Assembly (NCBI RefSeq): GCF_039542035.1
Contig: NZ_BAABHJ010000030.1
Coordinates: 100,084 to 164,083, forward strand
Source of the DNA: Actinoallomurus liliacearum
GTDB lineage: Bacteria > Actinomycetota > Actinomycetes > Streptosporangiales > Streptosporangiaceae
Reading direction: 5' to 3'
Length of the DNA stretch: 64,000 bases
The position numbers and the translations under genes were made by a program. Shown piece by piece: positions 43,673 through 52,681 of this stretch (position 1 is the first letter of the stretch; each line of letters starts with the position of its first letter). The notes below the pieces were generated by a model. It had not been told where the DNA came from. It saw only the letters and a list, made by a program, of their open reading frames with translations, and did no database searches.

Positions 43673-44161
43673 TCAGAGGTAGTCGAAGAAGCGGATCCAC
43701 CAGGTTCCACTCTGCGGCGCGAACACGGCCGGATCCCAGACGCCGTCGTAGCGGCGCCAAAGGGGCTTTTCGGGGATGAGGCGGTAGCCGAGGTCGGCGA
43801 GAGCGCTGTCGCTTCGGTGAGCGTCGTCGGGATGCAGCAGCTCGGCCATCTCGGCGTCGGTCCAGACGCCGGGTTCGTCGAGGGAGAGGACCGCCAAATC
43901 CCCGAAGTTGCTGATGCTCATGACCAGCGGGCGGCGGGTGGCGGTGGCATGCGCGGGGAGCTCGATGCGGCCGTGGAGGGCGGCGTCCTGAACGTTCCGG
44001 TCCACGCCGCATCGGCAGTTGAAATCGCCGTCGAGGCGCTGGACGAGCCGCTCGAAGCGGGCACGGACTCGCTGATGGTCGTAGCCGGCCGGGGACTCGA
44101 GGTGCTCCGAGTCGTCGAGCGAGCGCAGCAAGTCCCAGAGCTCGACGTCATCAGCGAACAT
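43673..44161 (-). CDS. Hypothetical protein
   Basis: 162 aa, acidic. Recognisable segments are CRCGVDRNVQDAALHGRIELP, MSISNFGDLAVLSL and the Trp-rich end YDGVWDPAVFAPQSGTWWIRFFDYL. It resembles hypothetical actinobacterial proteins of unknown role. No signal peptide. Ends convergently with DUF4279. Confidence 0.65.
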   Translation of the reverse strand: MFADDVELWDLLRSLDDSEHLESPAGYDHQRVRARFERLVQRLDGDFNCRCGVDRNVQDAALHGRIELPAHATATRRPLVMSISNFGDLAVLSLDEPGVWTDAEMAELLHPDDAHRSDSALADLGYRLIPEKPLWRRYDGVWDPAVFAPQSGTWWIRFFDYL

Positions 44162-44525
44162 CTGGTCATTGTCGCCGCCCGCCCCGCTCGGCGAAAATCG
44201 CGCGCGAAAGTCTCGGGGAACACCTGCCAGCCGCCCGCTTCATTCCGGTTCAGCAGGACCGGCGCGCCCGGCGGAGCCTCGTTCACCGAGTGTTCTGTAC
44301 CCCGCCCGCTGACACCCGCCCGTCGACGGCAGGCGCGCGGCGAGGTCGCCGCCGCTCTTGACCCGAAGGATCCGGCGGCGTTCGCGAGCGAAATGCTCGG
44401 GGAACGGCCGAGGCCCGCGCTGGCATGTCGCCTTTGTGACTGTTCGTGCTCGCGGTAACCGAGCGTTCGGTCCGCCCATTCCGGCGCGTCTGAGCGTGTG
44501 CGGGTGCCGGGCGTCGCGTTGACGG
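44162..44525. other. Gene-free interval
   Basis: About 364 bp upstream of the 43673-44161 gene and downstream of the PPTase. No ORF here has coding character. A minus-strand stretch reads EAPPGAPVLLNRNEAGGWQ and could be a gene relic, but nothing supports a full protein. The hypothetical gene's promoter should be here. Confidence 0.4.
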
Positions 44526-45191
44526 TCAGGAAGGGGAGCGTACGACGGAGATGGCGGTGAGGATCAGGCCGTCGCGGACGAGCCATCGGCCGGTGAAACC
44601 GGTCAACGGGCGGCCGTCGACCTGCGGGGGAGGGACGGTCAGCGCGGCGGAGAAGGTTCCGGCCTCGGGGTCCACGGTGATGCTCGCGCCCTCGAAGTCC
44701 AGCCAGCGCCGGGTCAGCGGGAACCACGCCTTGTAGACCGACTCCTTGGCGCTGAACAGCAGGCGGTCCCAGCGCACACCGGAGTCGGCGGCGAGCAGGT
44801 CGGTCAGCCAGGCGCGCTCTTCGGGGCGGGACACGGCCCCCAGGACACCGTCGGGGAGCGGACCGTTGGGCTCGGCGTCGATGCCGATCGTCTGGACGTC
44901 GCGGGACCGGGCGACCGCGGACGCCCGGTAGCCGTCGCAGTGGGTCATGCTGCCCACGATCCCGTCCGGCCAGATCGGCGCGCCGCGTTCGCCCCGGAGG
45001 AGGGGCGCCGGGGCGACGCCGAGGCGCGCGAAGGCCGTACGGGCGCACGCCCGTACGGTGGTGAACTCCCTGCGGCGCTTGTCGACGGCGCGGGCGAGCA
45101 GCGCCTCCTCTTCGGGGAACAGCGTCGTCGCGGGCGCGTCGTCGAAGGTGTCCTCGCCCACCGCCTCCGGTGGCAGCAACTCCTCGATCAT
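44526..45191 (-). CDS. 4'-phosphopantetheinyl transferase (Sfp/EntD class)
   Basis: 221 aa. The CoA-binding GSMTHCDGYRASAV, magnesium site IGIDAEPNG and WDRLLFSAKESVYKAWFPLT are the three PPTase motifs. It loads phosphopantetheine onto carrier proteins of PKS, NRPS or fatty acid synthases. Its start overlaps the stop of the metallophosphoesterase gene by four bases. No carrier-protein cluster is in the window, so it must serve distant pathways. Confidence 0.94.
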   Translation of the reverse strand: MIEELLPPEAVGEDTFDDAPATTLFPEEEALLARAVDKRRREFTTVRACARTAFARLGVAPAPLLRGERGAPIWPDGIVGSMTHCDGYRASAVARSRDVQTIGIDAEPNGPLPDGVLGAVSRPEERAWLTDLLAADSGVRWDRLLFSAKESVYKAWFPLTRRWLDFEGASITVDPEAGTFSAALTVPPPQVDGRPLTGFTGRWLVRDGLILTAISVVRSPS

Positions 45192-46033
45192 GGTGTCGGA
45201 AGGATCTGCCGCAGGGTCGGTGCCGCCGGGCGTTTCTGCCACTCGCGCGGGTAACCGACCGAGACCTCCTCGAAGCGCACGCCGTCGTGGTAGGTCGTGC
45301 GCGGGATGTGCAGGTGGCCGTAGACGGCCACGGTCGCCCGGAAACGCAGGTGCCAGTCGGCGGTCCGTTCGGTGCCGCACCACTGGGCGAACACCGGGTG
45401 GCGCAGGATCCGGGTCGGCTCCCGCACCAGGGGATAGTGGTTCACCAGTACGGTCGGCAGCTCCGGATCCAGCGCCGCCAGGCGCTGCTCGGTCGCCGCC
45501 AGCCGGGCCCGGCACCATGCGTCGCGCGTGGGGTACGGGTCCGGGTGCAGCAGCATCTCGTCGGTGCAGACCACGCCCTCCTCGTAGGCCTGCGCCAGCG
45601 CGGCCTCCTTGGTCGTGACGCCGTCGGGACGGAACGTGTAGTCGTAGAGGAGGAAGAGCGGCGCGACGACGGCCGGGCCGCCCGGACCCCGCCAGACCGC
45701 GTACGGATCCTCCGGAGTGAGCACGCCAATGGCCCGGCACAGCTCGACGATCCGCAGGTAGCGGGCCTCGCCGCGCAGCCCGGTCGTGTCGCGCGGGTGG
45801 GTCCACAGCTCGTGGTTGCCGGGCGTCCACACGACCGTCGCGAACCGTCGTCGCAGCGTGTCCAGCGCCCACGCGATGTCGTCGAACTTCTCGCCGACGT
45901 CACCGGCGACGAGCAGCCAGTCGTCATTCGACTGCGGACGCAGCTCCTCCACCAGCTTCCGGTTCTCCGAGTAGGAGACGTGCAGGTCGCTGATGGCGAA
46001 GAGCTTCGCGCCCTCTCCCGGCGTGCCGATCAC
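45188..46033 (-). CDS. Calcineurin-like metallophosphoesterase
   Basis: 281 aa with the full dimetal set: SDLHVSYSENR, VAGDVGEKFDDI, TPGNHELW, VNHYPLVREP and YGHLHIPRT. Cytosolic. Directly coupled by ATGA overlap to the PPTase; this pairing recurs in Streptomyces and relatives, which suggests a function in phosphopantetheine turnover (for example hydrolysing CoA products or apo/holo-protein conversion). That link is inference. Confidence 0.92.
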   Translation of the reverse strand: MIGTPGEGAKLFAISDLHVSYSENRKLVEELRPQSNDDWLLVAGDVGEKFDDIAWALDTLRRRFATVVWTPGNHELWTHPRDTTGLRGEARYLRIVELCRAIGVLTPEDPYAVWRGPGGPAVVAPLFLLYDYTFRPDGVTTKEAALAQAYEEGVVCTDEMLLHPDPYPTRDAWCRARLAATEQRLAALDPELPTVLVNHYPLVREPTRILRHPVFAQWCGTERTADWHLRFRATVAVYGHLHIPRTTYHDGVRFEEVSVGYPREWQKRPAAPTLRQILPTP

Positions 46034-46101
46034 ATCCGTGATGCTACGGCGGATCTTGCCGGAGCGGACCCCCTCACCATCCCCGCTCGAGCAGCCGTCG
46101 A

Positions 46102-46131
46102 CCGCCGGCCCGTGCGAGCGCGGACCGGCGG
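46102..46131 (-). terminator. Possible hairpin after AA10 gene
   Basis: CCGCCGG and CCGGCGG pair with a 16-base loop, just beyond the stop of the AA10 gene at 46145. Modest stem. Confidence 0.35.
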
Positions 46132-46144
46132 CCGGGAACGGAGG

Positions 46145-46813
46145 TCAGCCGAAGTTCACGTCACTGCAGAAGAAGAACGCCTGGTCCATGTGCGAGGCCT
46201 GCCAGATCGTGAAGACGACGTGGCGGCCCGTACGGCCCGGGGCGCTGAGGTTGTCGACGATGTAGTCGCTGCCCGGCGCGTACTTGCCCGTCTTGCGGAT
46301 CAGCTCCAGATCGCTCCAGCGCAGGGGCTGGGTGAGGGCGTCGTACCCCTGCCGGGTGACGTAGACGAGGAGGTAGTCGGCGCCGTGATGGGCCTGGTCC
46401 ATGAGGTGCACCGAGAACGTGTTGTGCACGGCGGCCGTCTTCCAGGCACCGGGGACGTCGAGGGAACGGTAGCGGCCGCTTTCGGTCAGGCCGCCGCTGC
46501 ACAGCTGCCCGTCCGGCAGGCCCGCCTGGAAGTTGCCGCCGAGGCCGTTGCGGTACAGGCCGTTCCAGTTCCACATGGCGTTCGGATTGTCCTGCCATGC
46601 CTGCCAGCACATCGGGTCCTGCTGCTGCATCGCGGGGTCCTGGAAGTCGCTTCCCCAACGCAGCCAGCAGCCGTAGTTGCGGGAGGCGGGGTCGACGACC
46701 GAGCCGTGGGCGAAGGCGGCGTCGGCCCAGGGGATCAGGAACAGCACTGCCGCCGACAGCAGGGTCAGGGCGCGGAGCGCCCGGCGGGAGAGGTGACCTC
46801 GGTGGTGGTGCAT
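46145..46813 (-). CDS. AA10 lytic polysaccharide monooxygenase
   Basis: 222 aa from ATG 46813 (GGAG eight bases upstream). The signal peptide is cut before His36 (DAAFA/HGSVVDPASR), which as the mature N-terminus forms the copper histidine brace. The second His lies in AHHGADYLLVYVTRQGYD, and the axial Phe in DQAFFFCSDVNFG. The enzyme oxidatively cleaves chitin or cellulose outside the cell; CWLRWGSDF and paired Cys fit the core fold. No CBM is attached. The upstream region has regulatory repeats. Confidence 0.95.
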   Translation of the reverse strand: MHHHRGHLSRRALRALTLLSAAVLFLIPWADAAFAHGSVVDPASRNYGCWLRWGSDFQDPAMQQQDPMCWQAWQDNPNAMWNWNGLYRNGLGGNFQAGLPDGQLCSGGLTESGRYRSLDVPGAWKTAAVHNTFSVHLMDQAHHGADYLLVYVTRQGYDALTQPLRWSDLELIRKTGKYAPGSDYIVDNLSAPGRTGRHVVFTIWQASHMDQAFFFCSDVNFG

Positions 46814-46849
46814 GCGCGTTTCTCCGTCTCGCGGGGACAGAACGGACGG

Positions 46850-46863
46850 TGGGAGCGCACGAT
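46850..46863 (-). promoter_or_regulatory. CebR-like half site in AA10 leader
   Basis: TGGGAGCGCACGAT matches the CebR operator TGGGAGCGCTCCCA at 10 of 14 positions, including the entire left half. CebR represses cellulase genes in Streptomyces until cello-oligosaccharides appear. Partial match, so tentative. Confidence 0.3.
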
Positions 46864-46900
46864 GGATCTTATCCTGACAGAGTGGTTTACCGAACTTTAC

Positions 46901-46917
46901 CGGTGAAACTTTCACCG
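46901..46917. promoter_or_regulatory. Palindrome in AA10 promoter region
   Basis: CGGTGAAA-C-TTTCACCG is perfect. Next to it are two GGTAAA direct repeats (minus strand) about 10 bp apart. Probably an operator for a carbohydrate-responsive regulator. Confidence 0.45.
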
Positions 46918-47022
46918 TCTCGGTACGGGTCGGCGGCCGAGCATGAGTCGAGCCGCGGTGGCGGGGGCGTGGTCACCGCCACCGCGGCTCGGTCCGTTCG
47001 CGCGATCGGGCCGGGGGCTCGG

Positions 47023-47199
47023 TCACGCGGGCTTGTCGAACGCGCCGTCGAACTTCGCGCAGATCTCCCGCGCCTCGTCGGGGTAGCGTCCGATCAGTCG
47101 GTGCAGCTCGGCGAGCTCGGCGTCGCGGCGAAGGTGTCCGACCACGGTCATCTCGTCGAGGATCTGCCGGAACTCGCTCAGCTCCTGGTCATAACTCAT
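47023..47199 (-). CDS. Small hypothetical protein
   Basis: 58 aa from ATG 47199 (AAGGAGG four bases upstream). Fully helical in character (DQELSEFRQILDEMTVVGHLRRDAELAELHRLI) with no membrane segment. It follows the 47223-47537 gene by 23 bp and is likely cotranscribed. Function unknown. Confidence 0.65.
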   Translation of the reverse strand: MSYDQELSEFRQILDEMTVVGHLRRDAELAELHRLIGRYPDEAREICAKFDGAFDKPA

Positions 47200-47222
47200 G
47201 CGGCCTCCTTCGCCCCGTTCGC

Positions 47223-47537
47223 TCATGTGTCCGTCCGGAGACGTGAGGCGCGGTTGCCGATCACGCGACTGATCTCCCGGGCCGCCAAGACCTTGTCCAC
47301 CGCCGGACAGATGGGCTGGCCCCACGAGTAGAAGAACCAGTAGGCGTCGCCGTCCACGATGTGGTGTTCGCAGCGGATCGTCTCCGACATGACAGGCGCA
47401 TGCCGGTTGGTCGCCCGGAGGTACGGTGCCGCGCCGTGGGGATGGTCGAAAATGGTCTCGAAGCCGGCCTGATCGAGCGCACCCCGCAGTTCGTGCAGGT
47501 GCCGGACGACTAACGCGGCGACGGTCTCCTCGCCCAT
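47223..47537 (-). CDS. Hypothetical protein
   Basis: 104 aa from ATG 47537 (GGAG eight bases upstream). Contains RHLHELRGALDQAGFETIFDHP and YWFFYSWGQPICPAVDK. No recognised domain. Forms a two-gene unit with the following 58-residue protein. Such pairs often accompany Scr1/DUF397 systems in actinomycetes, and an Scr1-type gene lies upstream, but a terminator separates them. Confidence 0.6.
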   Translation of the reverse strand: MGEETVAALVVRHLHELRGALDQAGFETIFDHPHGAAPYLRATNRHAPVMSETIRCEHHIVDGDAYWFFYSWGQPICPAVDKVLAAREISRVIGNRASRLRTDT

Positions 47538-47669
47538 GTGCGTTCTCCTCATCGCGCGGGGTACACGGCCGTCTGCCGTGACGTTAAAGCCGGCGACCTG
47601 GCAGGTGCGAGGAGTGTGCCCGAGTGTGGCGCACGCTTAAGGCGCACGGGCCTCCGGCGCGCGGTCCCG

Positions 47670-47693
47670 GGCCCGGCGGACGCCCGCCGGGCC
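47670..47693 (-). terminator. Terminator of Scr1-type regulator gene
   Basis: GGCCCGGCGG and CCGCCGGGCC pair perfectly with a 4-base loop, 38 bp beyond the stop of the regulator. No T-run. Confidence 0.6.
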
Positions 47694-47730
47694 GGCTCAG
47701 AGGCGGCTCACTCGGGTCCGGCGGGGGAGC

Positions 47731-48579
47731 TCAGCCGAGGGTGTCGATCGCGGCGGTGATGAGCGCCCGTGCGGCGGTGCCGAAGACCGCCATCGTCGAC
47801 AGCTCGGCGAACGCCTTCGCGTACAACTCCACCTCGCCCGGTGTCGTGACCGTCACCGCCGCCGACAGCAGCTCCACCGAGACCTGGGCGGAGTCGAAGA
47901 TGTTGAAGCCCTCCAGGGTCCACATCCGGCGGCCGCCGTGGTCGAAGGGGATGACGCCCAGGGACACCGATGGCATCGCCATGATGTCCAGCAGGTGGTG
48001 CAGCTGCCCGGCCATGGTCTCGGGGCCGCCGACCTGGTAGCGGAGCACCGACTCCTCGACGAGCACGGCGAACCGGTGGTCGCCGTCCCGTACGACGTGT
48101 GAGCGGGCCATCCGGGCGGCCACCGCCTCCTCGACGTCGTTCGGGGAGTCGTGGAACGTCGTGATGGCCGACAGCAGCGCCCCCGCGTACGCGGCCGTCT
48201 GGAACAGGCCGGGAACGACCTGGGAGCAGTAGACACGGAAGTTGCGGGTCCGCTCGTACAGCGGCACGCGGGACTCCTGGAGCCGGCGCAGGCCGGTGCG
48301 CTGCAGCCGCCGCCACTCGACGTAGGCGCCCTCGACGGTGCGCAGCGAGGCCACGAGGTCGGCGGCCTGGTCGTCGGCCTTGCAGACGGCGCACCAGCGG
48401 CGGATGTCGTCGACGGAGGGCGGCCGGGAGGCGTGCTCGATCTTGGAGATCTTGGTGCGGTCCCATTCGGCGGCGAAGGCGAGCGCCTTGGCGGTCAGGC
48501 CGGCGTCGACCCTGATCTCCCGCAGCCGGTCGGCGATGGCCTGACGGGCCGCCTGGACGGACGAGGACGGTGAGCTCAT
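47731..48579 (-). CDS. Scr1-family XRE/DUF5753 regulator
   Basis: 282 aa from ATG 48579; a longer reading from 48630 would overlap the previous stop. An XRE helix-turn-helix (about 20-75: VDAGLTAKALAFAAEWDRTKISKIEHASRPP) is followed by a DUF5753 domain (about 100-270), including VPGLFQTAAYAGALL and FDHGGRRMWTLEGFN. Scr1-like regulators come in many copies in streptomycetes and act with small partner proteins in differentiation or phage/viability control. The partner here appears to be DUF6879. Confidence 0.93.
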   Translation of the reverse strand: MSSPSSSVQAARQAIADRLREIRVDAGLTAKALAFAAEWDRTKISKIEHASRPPSVDDIRRWCAVCKADDQAADLVASLRTVEGAYVEWRRLQRTGLRRLQESRVPLYERTRNFRVYCSQVVPGLFQTAAYAGALLSAITTFHDSPNDVEEAVAARMARSHVVRDGDHRFAVLVEESVLRYQVGGPETMAGQLHHLLDIMAMPSVSLGVIPFDHGGRRMWTLEGFNIFDSAQVSVELLSAAVTVTTPGEVELYAKAFAELSTMAVFGTAARALITAAIDTLG

Positions 48580-48610
48580 GGACACCGTCCCCCGCGATGG
48601 TCCGGGGCGC

Positions 48611-49126
48611 TCAGGCGGGGCGATAGTCATCGTGATCGACCCCGCGTTCCCAGGCCGCCTCGAAGGCGGAGGTGCATAGCTTCACCACGTCAGGATCCTC
48701 CCAGACGTCGTGGCCGACGAAGTCCCCGTCTCCGGCGAAGTAGCCGAATCGTACGACCCGGCCATCGAACACCCAGAAGTCGTTGCCTGGCAGGGCCAGG
48801 TCCGAGGCCTGCCGGCGAGGCAGCCACCGTACCTGCTCGCCGGCCGCGACGTTCAATCCTCCCGTTATGTTGTATTCGAAACGGATGAAGTCCGCCAGTG
48901 GTTCCGACACGATGCGGACGCGCCGCATCCGGACACCACGGGCGACGGTGGTCCGTACGAGCGCGAACCATTCGGCGTAGCGCTCCGGCCCGTCGATCCG
49001 GAGCCCCGCCCGCCAGTCGCGGTAGACGGGATCACCGGGCGTGTAGCCGTCCCGCATCTCCAGGTGGACGGCCGACTCGTCGCACTCGGCCAGCAGGTCA
49101 TTGAACGATGGGACCTCCGGCGACAT
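48611..49126 (-). CDS. DUF6879 family protein
   Basis: 171 aa. FNDLLAECDESAVHLEMRDGYTPGDPVYRDW and the ending DFWVFDGRVVRFGYFAGDG..WEDPDVVKLC are the DUF6879 (formerly PF04149-neighbour) pattern. It is consistently encoded next to XRE-DUF5753 proteins. It overlaps the upstream 80-residue gene by 29 bp and is 31 bp from the regulator, forming a trio. Likely an antagonist or effector of the regulator. Confidence 0.85.
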   Translation of the reverse strand: MSPEVPSFNDLLAECDESAVHLEMRDGYTPGDPVYRDWRAGLRIDGPERYAEWFALVRTTVARGVRMRRVRIVSEPLADFIRFEYNITGGLNVAAGEQVRWLPRRQASDLALPGNDFWVFDGRVVRFGYFAGDGDFVGHDVWEDPDVVKLCTSAFEAAWERGVDHDDYRPA

Positions 49127-49340
49127 CGCACGCCTCCTTCAGGATCGGTGCCATCCGCGCCGGTAGCCGCAGCACCGTCTCGTGGTCGGGTATCGGGCCG
49201 GTCGCCAGGCATTCCCTCCGAGTATCCGGGTCCGCGGTCCATCCTTGAATGACGATCTCGCTGGTCTTCTCGTCCACCCACACGGTGGGGCAGTTATCCC
49301 CGTTGGTGAATGGGTCGATTCCGACGAACTTAAGAGGCAT
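49098..49340 (-). CDS. Small protein preceding DUF6879
   Basis: 80 aa. PLKFVGIDPFTNGDNCPTVWVDEKTSEIVIQGW looks like a small beta-rich fold, and the C-terminus is helical. Its end overlaps the DUF6879 start, which means coupled translation. The protein recurs in this operon type in other actinomycetes; function unknown. Confidence 0.7.
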   Translation of the reverse strand: MPLKFVGIDPFTNGDNCPTVWVDEKTSEIVIQGWTADPDTRRECLATGPIPDHETVLRLPARMAPILKEACDVAGGPIVQ

Positions 49341-49536
49341 GGATGATCTCCTGAGTCGCTGTCCGTGTACGGAGTGCGTAGGAGAGATTCACGCAGCGTG
49401 ATGGGGGTGGTCAAACGGTTGCCATGCAATCGAACGGTCGTTCGCCGCTTCTCCGGAGGGATCCTTACATCCCGCGGTGTACGTCTCTTCCGCCGTGACC
49501 GCCGGGTGGACGAAACCGACCCCCCGGGAAAAAGAC

Positions 49537-49572
49537 GTGGGCTCCGTGGTTCGCACGAACCACGGAGCCCAC
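49537..49572 (-). terminator. Rho-independent terminator of the SYSSEAP gene
   Basis: GTGGGCTCCGTGGTTCG pairs perfectly with CGAACCACGGAGCCCAC (17 bp, 2-base centre). On the minus strand GTCTTTTTCCC follows, giving a T-tract. This is one of the strongest terminators in the window and belongs to the gene ending at 49595. Confidence 0.9.
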
Positions 49573-49594
49573 GGTCGTGTCGGGGTGAGGGGCC

Positions 49595-51496
<1,902 letters not shown>

Positions 51497-51605
51497 AGCT
51501 ACCACCCAACGCCATGGTCTAGCGGTCGACGCCGACGCGGAGACCTTTTCCCGTGATCACCGGCACCGGGCCCCCCAAGGAGCTAGACCGATTGTCGCCG
51601 ACCGC

Positions 51606-51621
51606 TATGACCCTTGTCATA
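51606..51621. promoter_or_regulatory. Inverted repeat upstream of SYSSEAP gene
   Basis: TATGAC-CCTT-GTCATA is perfect (6+6 with a 4-base spacer) and 110 bp upstream of the ATG at 51496, in the only AT-rich part of the gap. Probable operator. Confidence 0.45.
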
Positions 51622-51728
51622 CGGTTCGCACACATCTACCTTCACACTACTGGCCCTCAGACCCGTTGGTGCCGCCATGCCCGCTCCACGCCTCCTGGCG
51701 CGCGGCGACGGTCCGGCGCACCGGTCCC

Positions 51729-52307
51729 TCAGGACTTCACGACCGCTCCCTGGAAGATCGCGGTCAGCCGGCCCCGCGCGATCGTACGGGAGGCGATCGC
51801 CGCCAGGGCGTCGCCCAGGCTCGCGCCGTTCTTCAGGGGCACCTTGTCCTTCAGCGCGTAGAGCGTGAAGCGGTACTTGTGCACCTCTCCCTTCGGCGGG
51901 CAGGGCGGGGCGTACCCGACCTTCTGCGCGGTGTTGACCGCCTGCTCGGCGTGCGGCGGGACGGTGTTCTCCAGGAGCTCGGCCGCCGTGGCGTCGATGT
52001 TGTAGAGCACCCAGTGGACGTACGCGCCGCTGGGGGAGTCCGGGTCGTCGATGACGAGCGCGAGGGAACCGACGCCGTTCTGCGCGACGGACCAGCGCAG
52101 CGGCGGCGTCTTGGACCGGCCGCCGTACTGCGGGCATGCGAAGCGGACGGGCATCGGCGCGCCGTCGCGGAACGCCGGACTGGTCACCGTGATCGAGTCC
52201 GGAACGCTGCCGCGTACGAGTTTGTTCTGCCCGAAGAGGCTGCAGCCCGTGAGGGACAGCAGCCCGACGACGGCCAGGCACACCGGCCGCCACAACGTGG
52301 TCATCAT
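51729..52307 (-). CDS. PEBP/YbhB-like lipoprotein
   Basis: 192 aa from ATG 52307. The signal peptide has lipobox LTGC. The body has the phosphatidylethanolamine-binding protein motifs DDPDSPSGAYVHWVLYNID and the GYAPPCPPKGEVHKYRFTLYAL loop, with the ligand-site Asp and His. Bacterial YbhB/YbcL proteins bind small anionic ligands; roles are poorly known. Divergent from the NADH dehydrogenase. Confidence 0.92.
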   Translation of the reverse strand: MMTTLWRPVCLAVVGLLSLTGCSLFGQNKLVRGSVPDSITVTSPAFRDGAPMPVRFACPQYGGRSKTPPLRWSVAQNGVGSLALVIDDPDSPSGAYVHWVLYNIDATAAELLENTVPPHAEQAVNTAQKVGYAPPCPPKGEVHKYRFTLYALKDKVPLKNGASLGDALAAIASRTIARGRLTAIFQGAVVKS

Positions 52308-52633
52308 CGATATACAGCTCCCGGGGGACGATCGTACGCCGCGCCCGGCGGATGTCCGCGTATTCGGCGCATCGGGGGCCGCGCGGCTCCTCGACGCGGC
52401 GTCGGGACCGAACACCGGGCGTGCGGCTCACCCTAAAGCGGTCCGGCGGCCGATGCCGTCTCGACCGGCGGACGGCCGGGAGACGGCCCGAGGAGGAAGG
52501 CGGGTCATGCGGCGGCACGATCGGAAGAGGTGGCGGATTTCTCGGCGGAACCCGCCGGTTCGTTTGGCGTAACGTGAACTTTCGCGATCTTTCACATGGC
52601 GATCCCCTGGAATATCAGGCTCGATGGCGTAGT

Positions 52634-52651
52634 TTGTGAATGTATTCACAA
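52634..52651. promoter_or_regulatory. Rex-type operator upstream of ndh
   Basis: TTGTGAAT-GT-ATTCACAA is a perfect inverted repeat that contains TGTGAA-N4-TTCACA, the Rex recognition pattern. It overlaps a plausible -10 (TAGTTT at 52630) and is 31 bp before the GTG of the NADH dehydrogenase. Rex senses the NADH/NAD+ ratio and represses respiratory genes in Streptomyces. Confidence 0.85.
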
Positions 52652-52681
52652 GTCGAGCAGTCGAGCGAGGAGAGCATCGCC

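Noticed and set aside
43918..45048. 376-codon minus-strand frame across the 44.2-44.5 kb gap
   Set aside because: Mostly antisense or out of frame with the PPTase and a hypothetical gene; low-complexity Arg/Pro and no start signal.
45170..46906. 578-codon plus-strand frame
   Set aside because: Lies antisense to metallophosphoesterase and AA10 genes, both with complete catalytic motifs.
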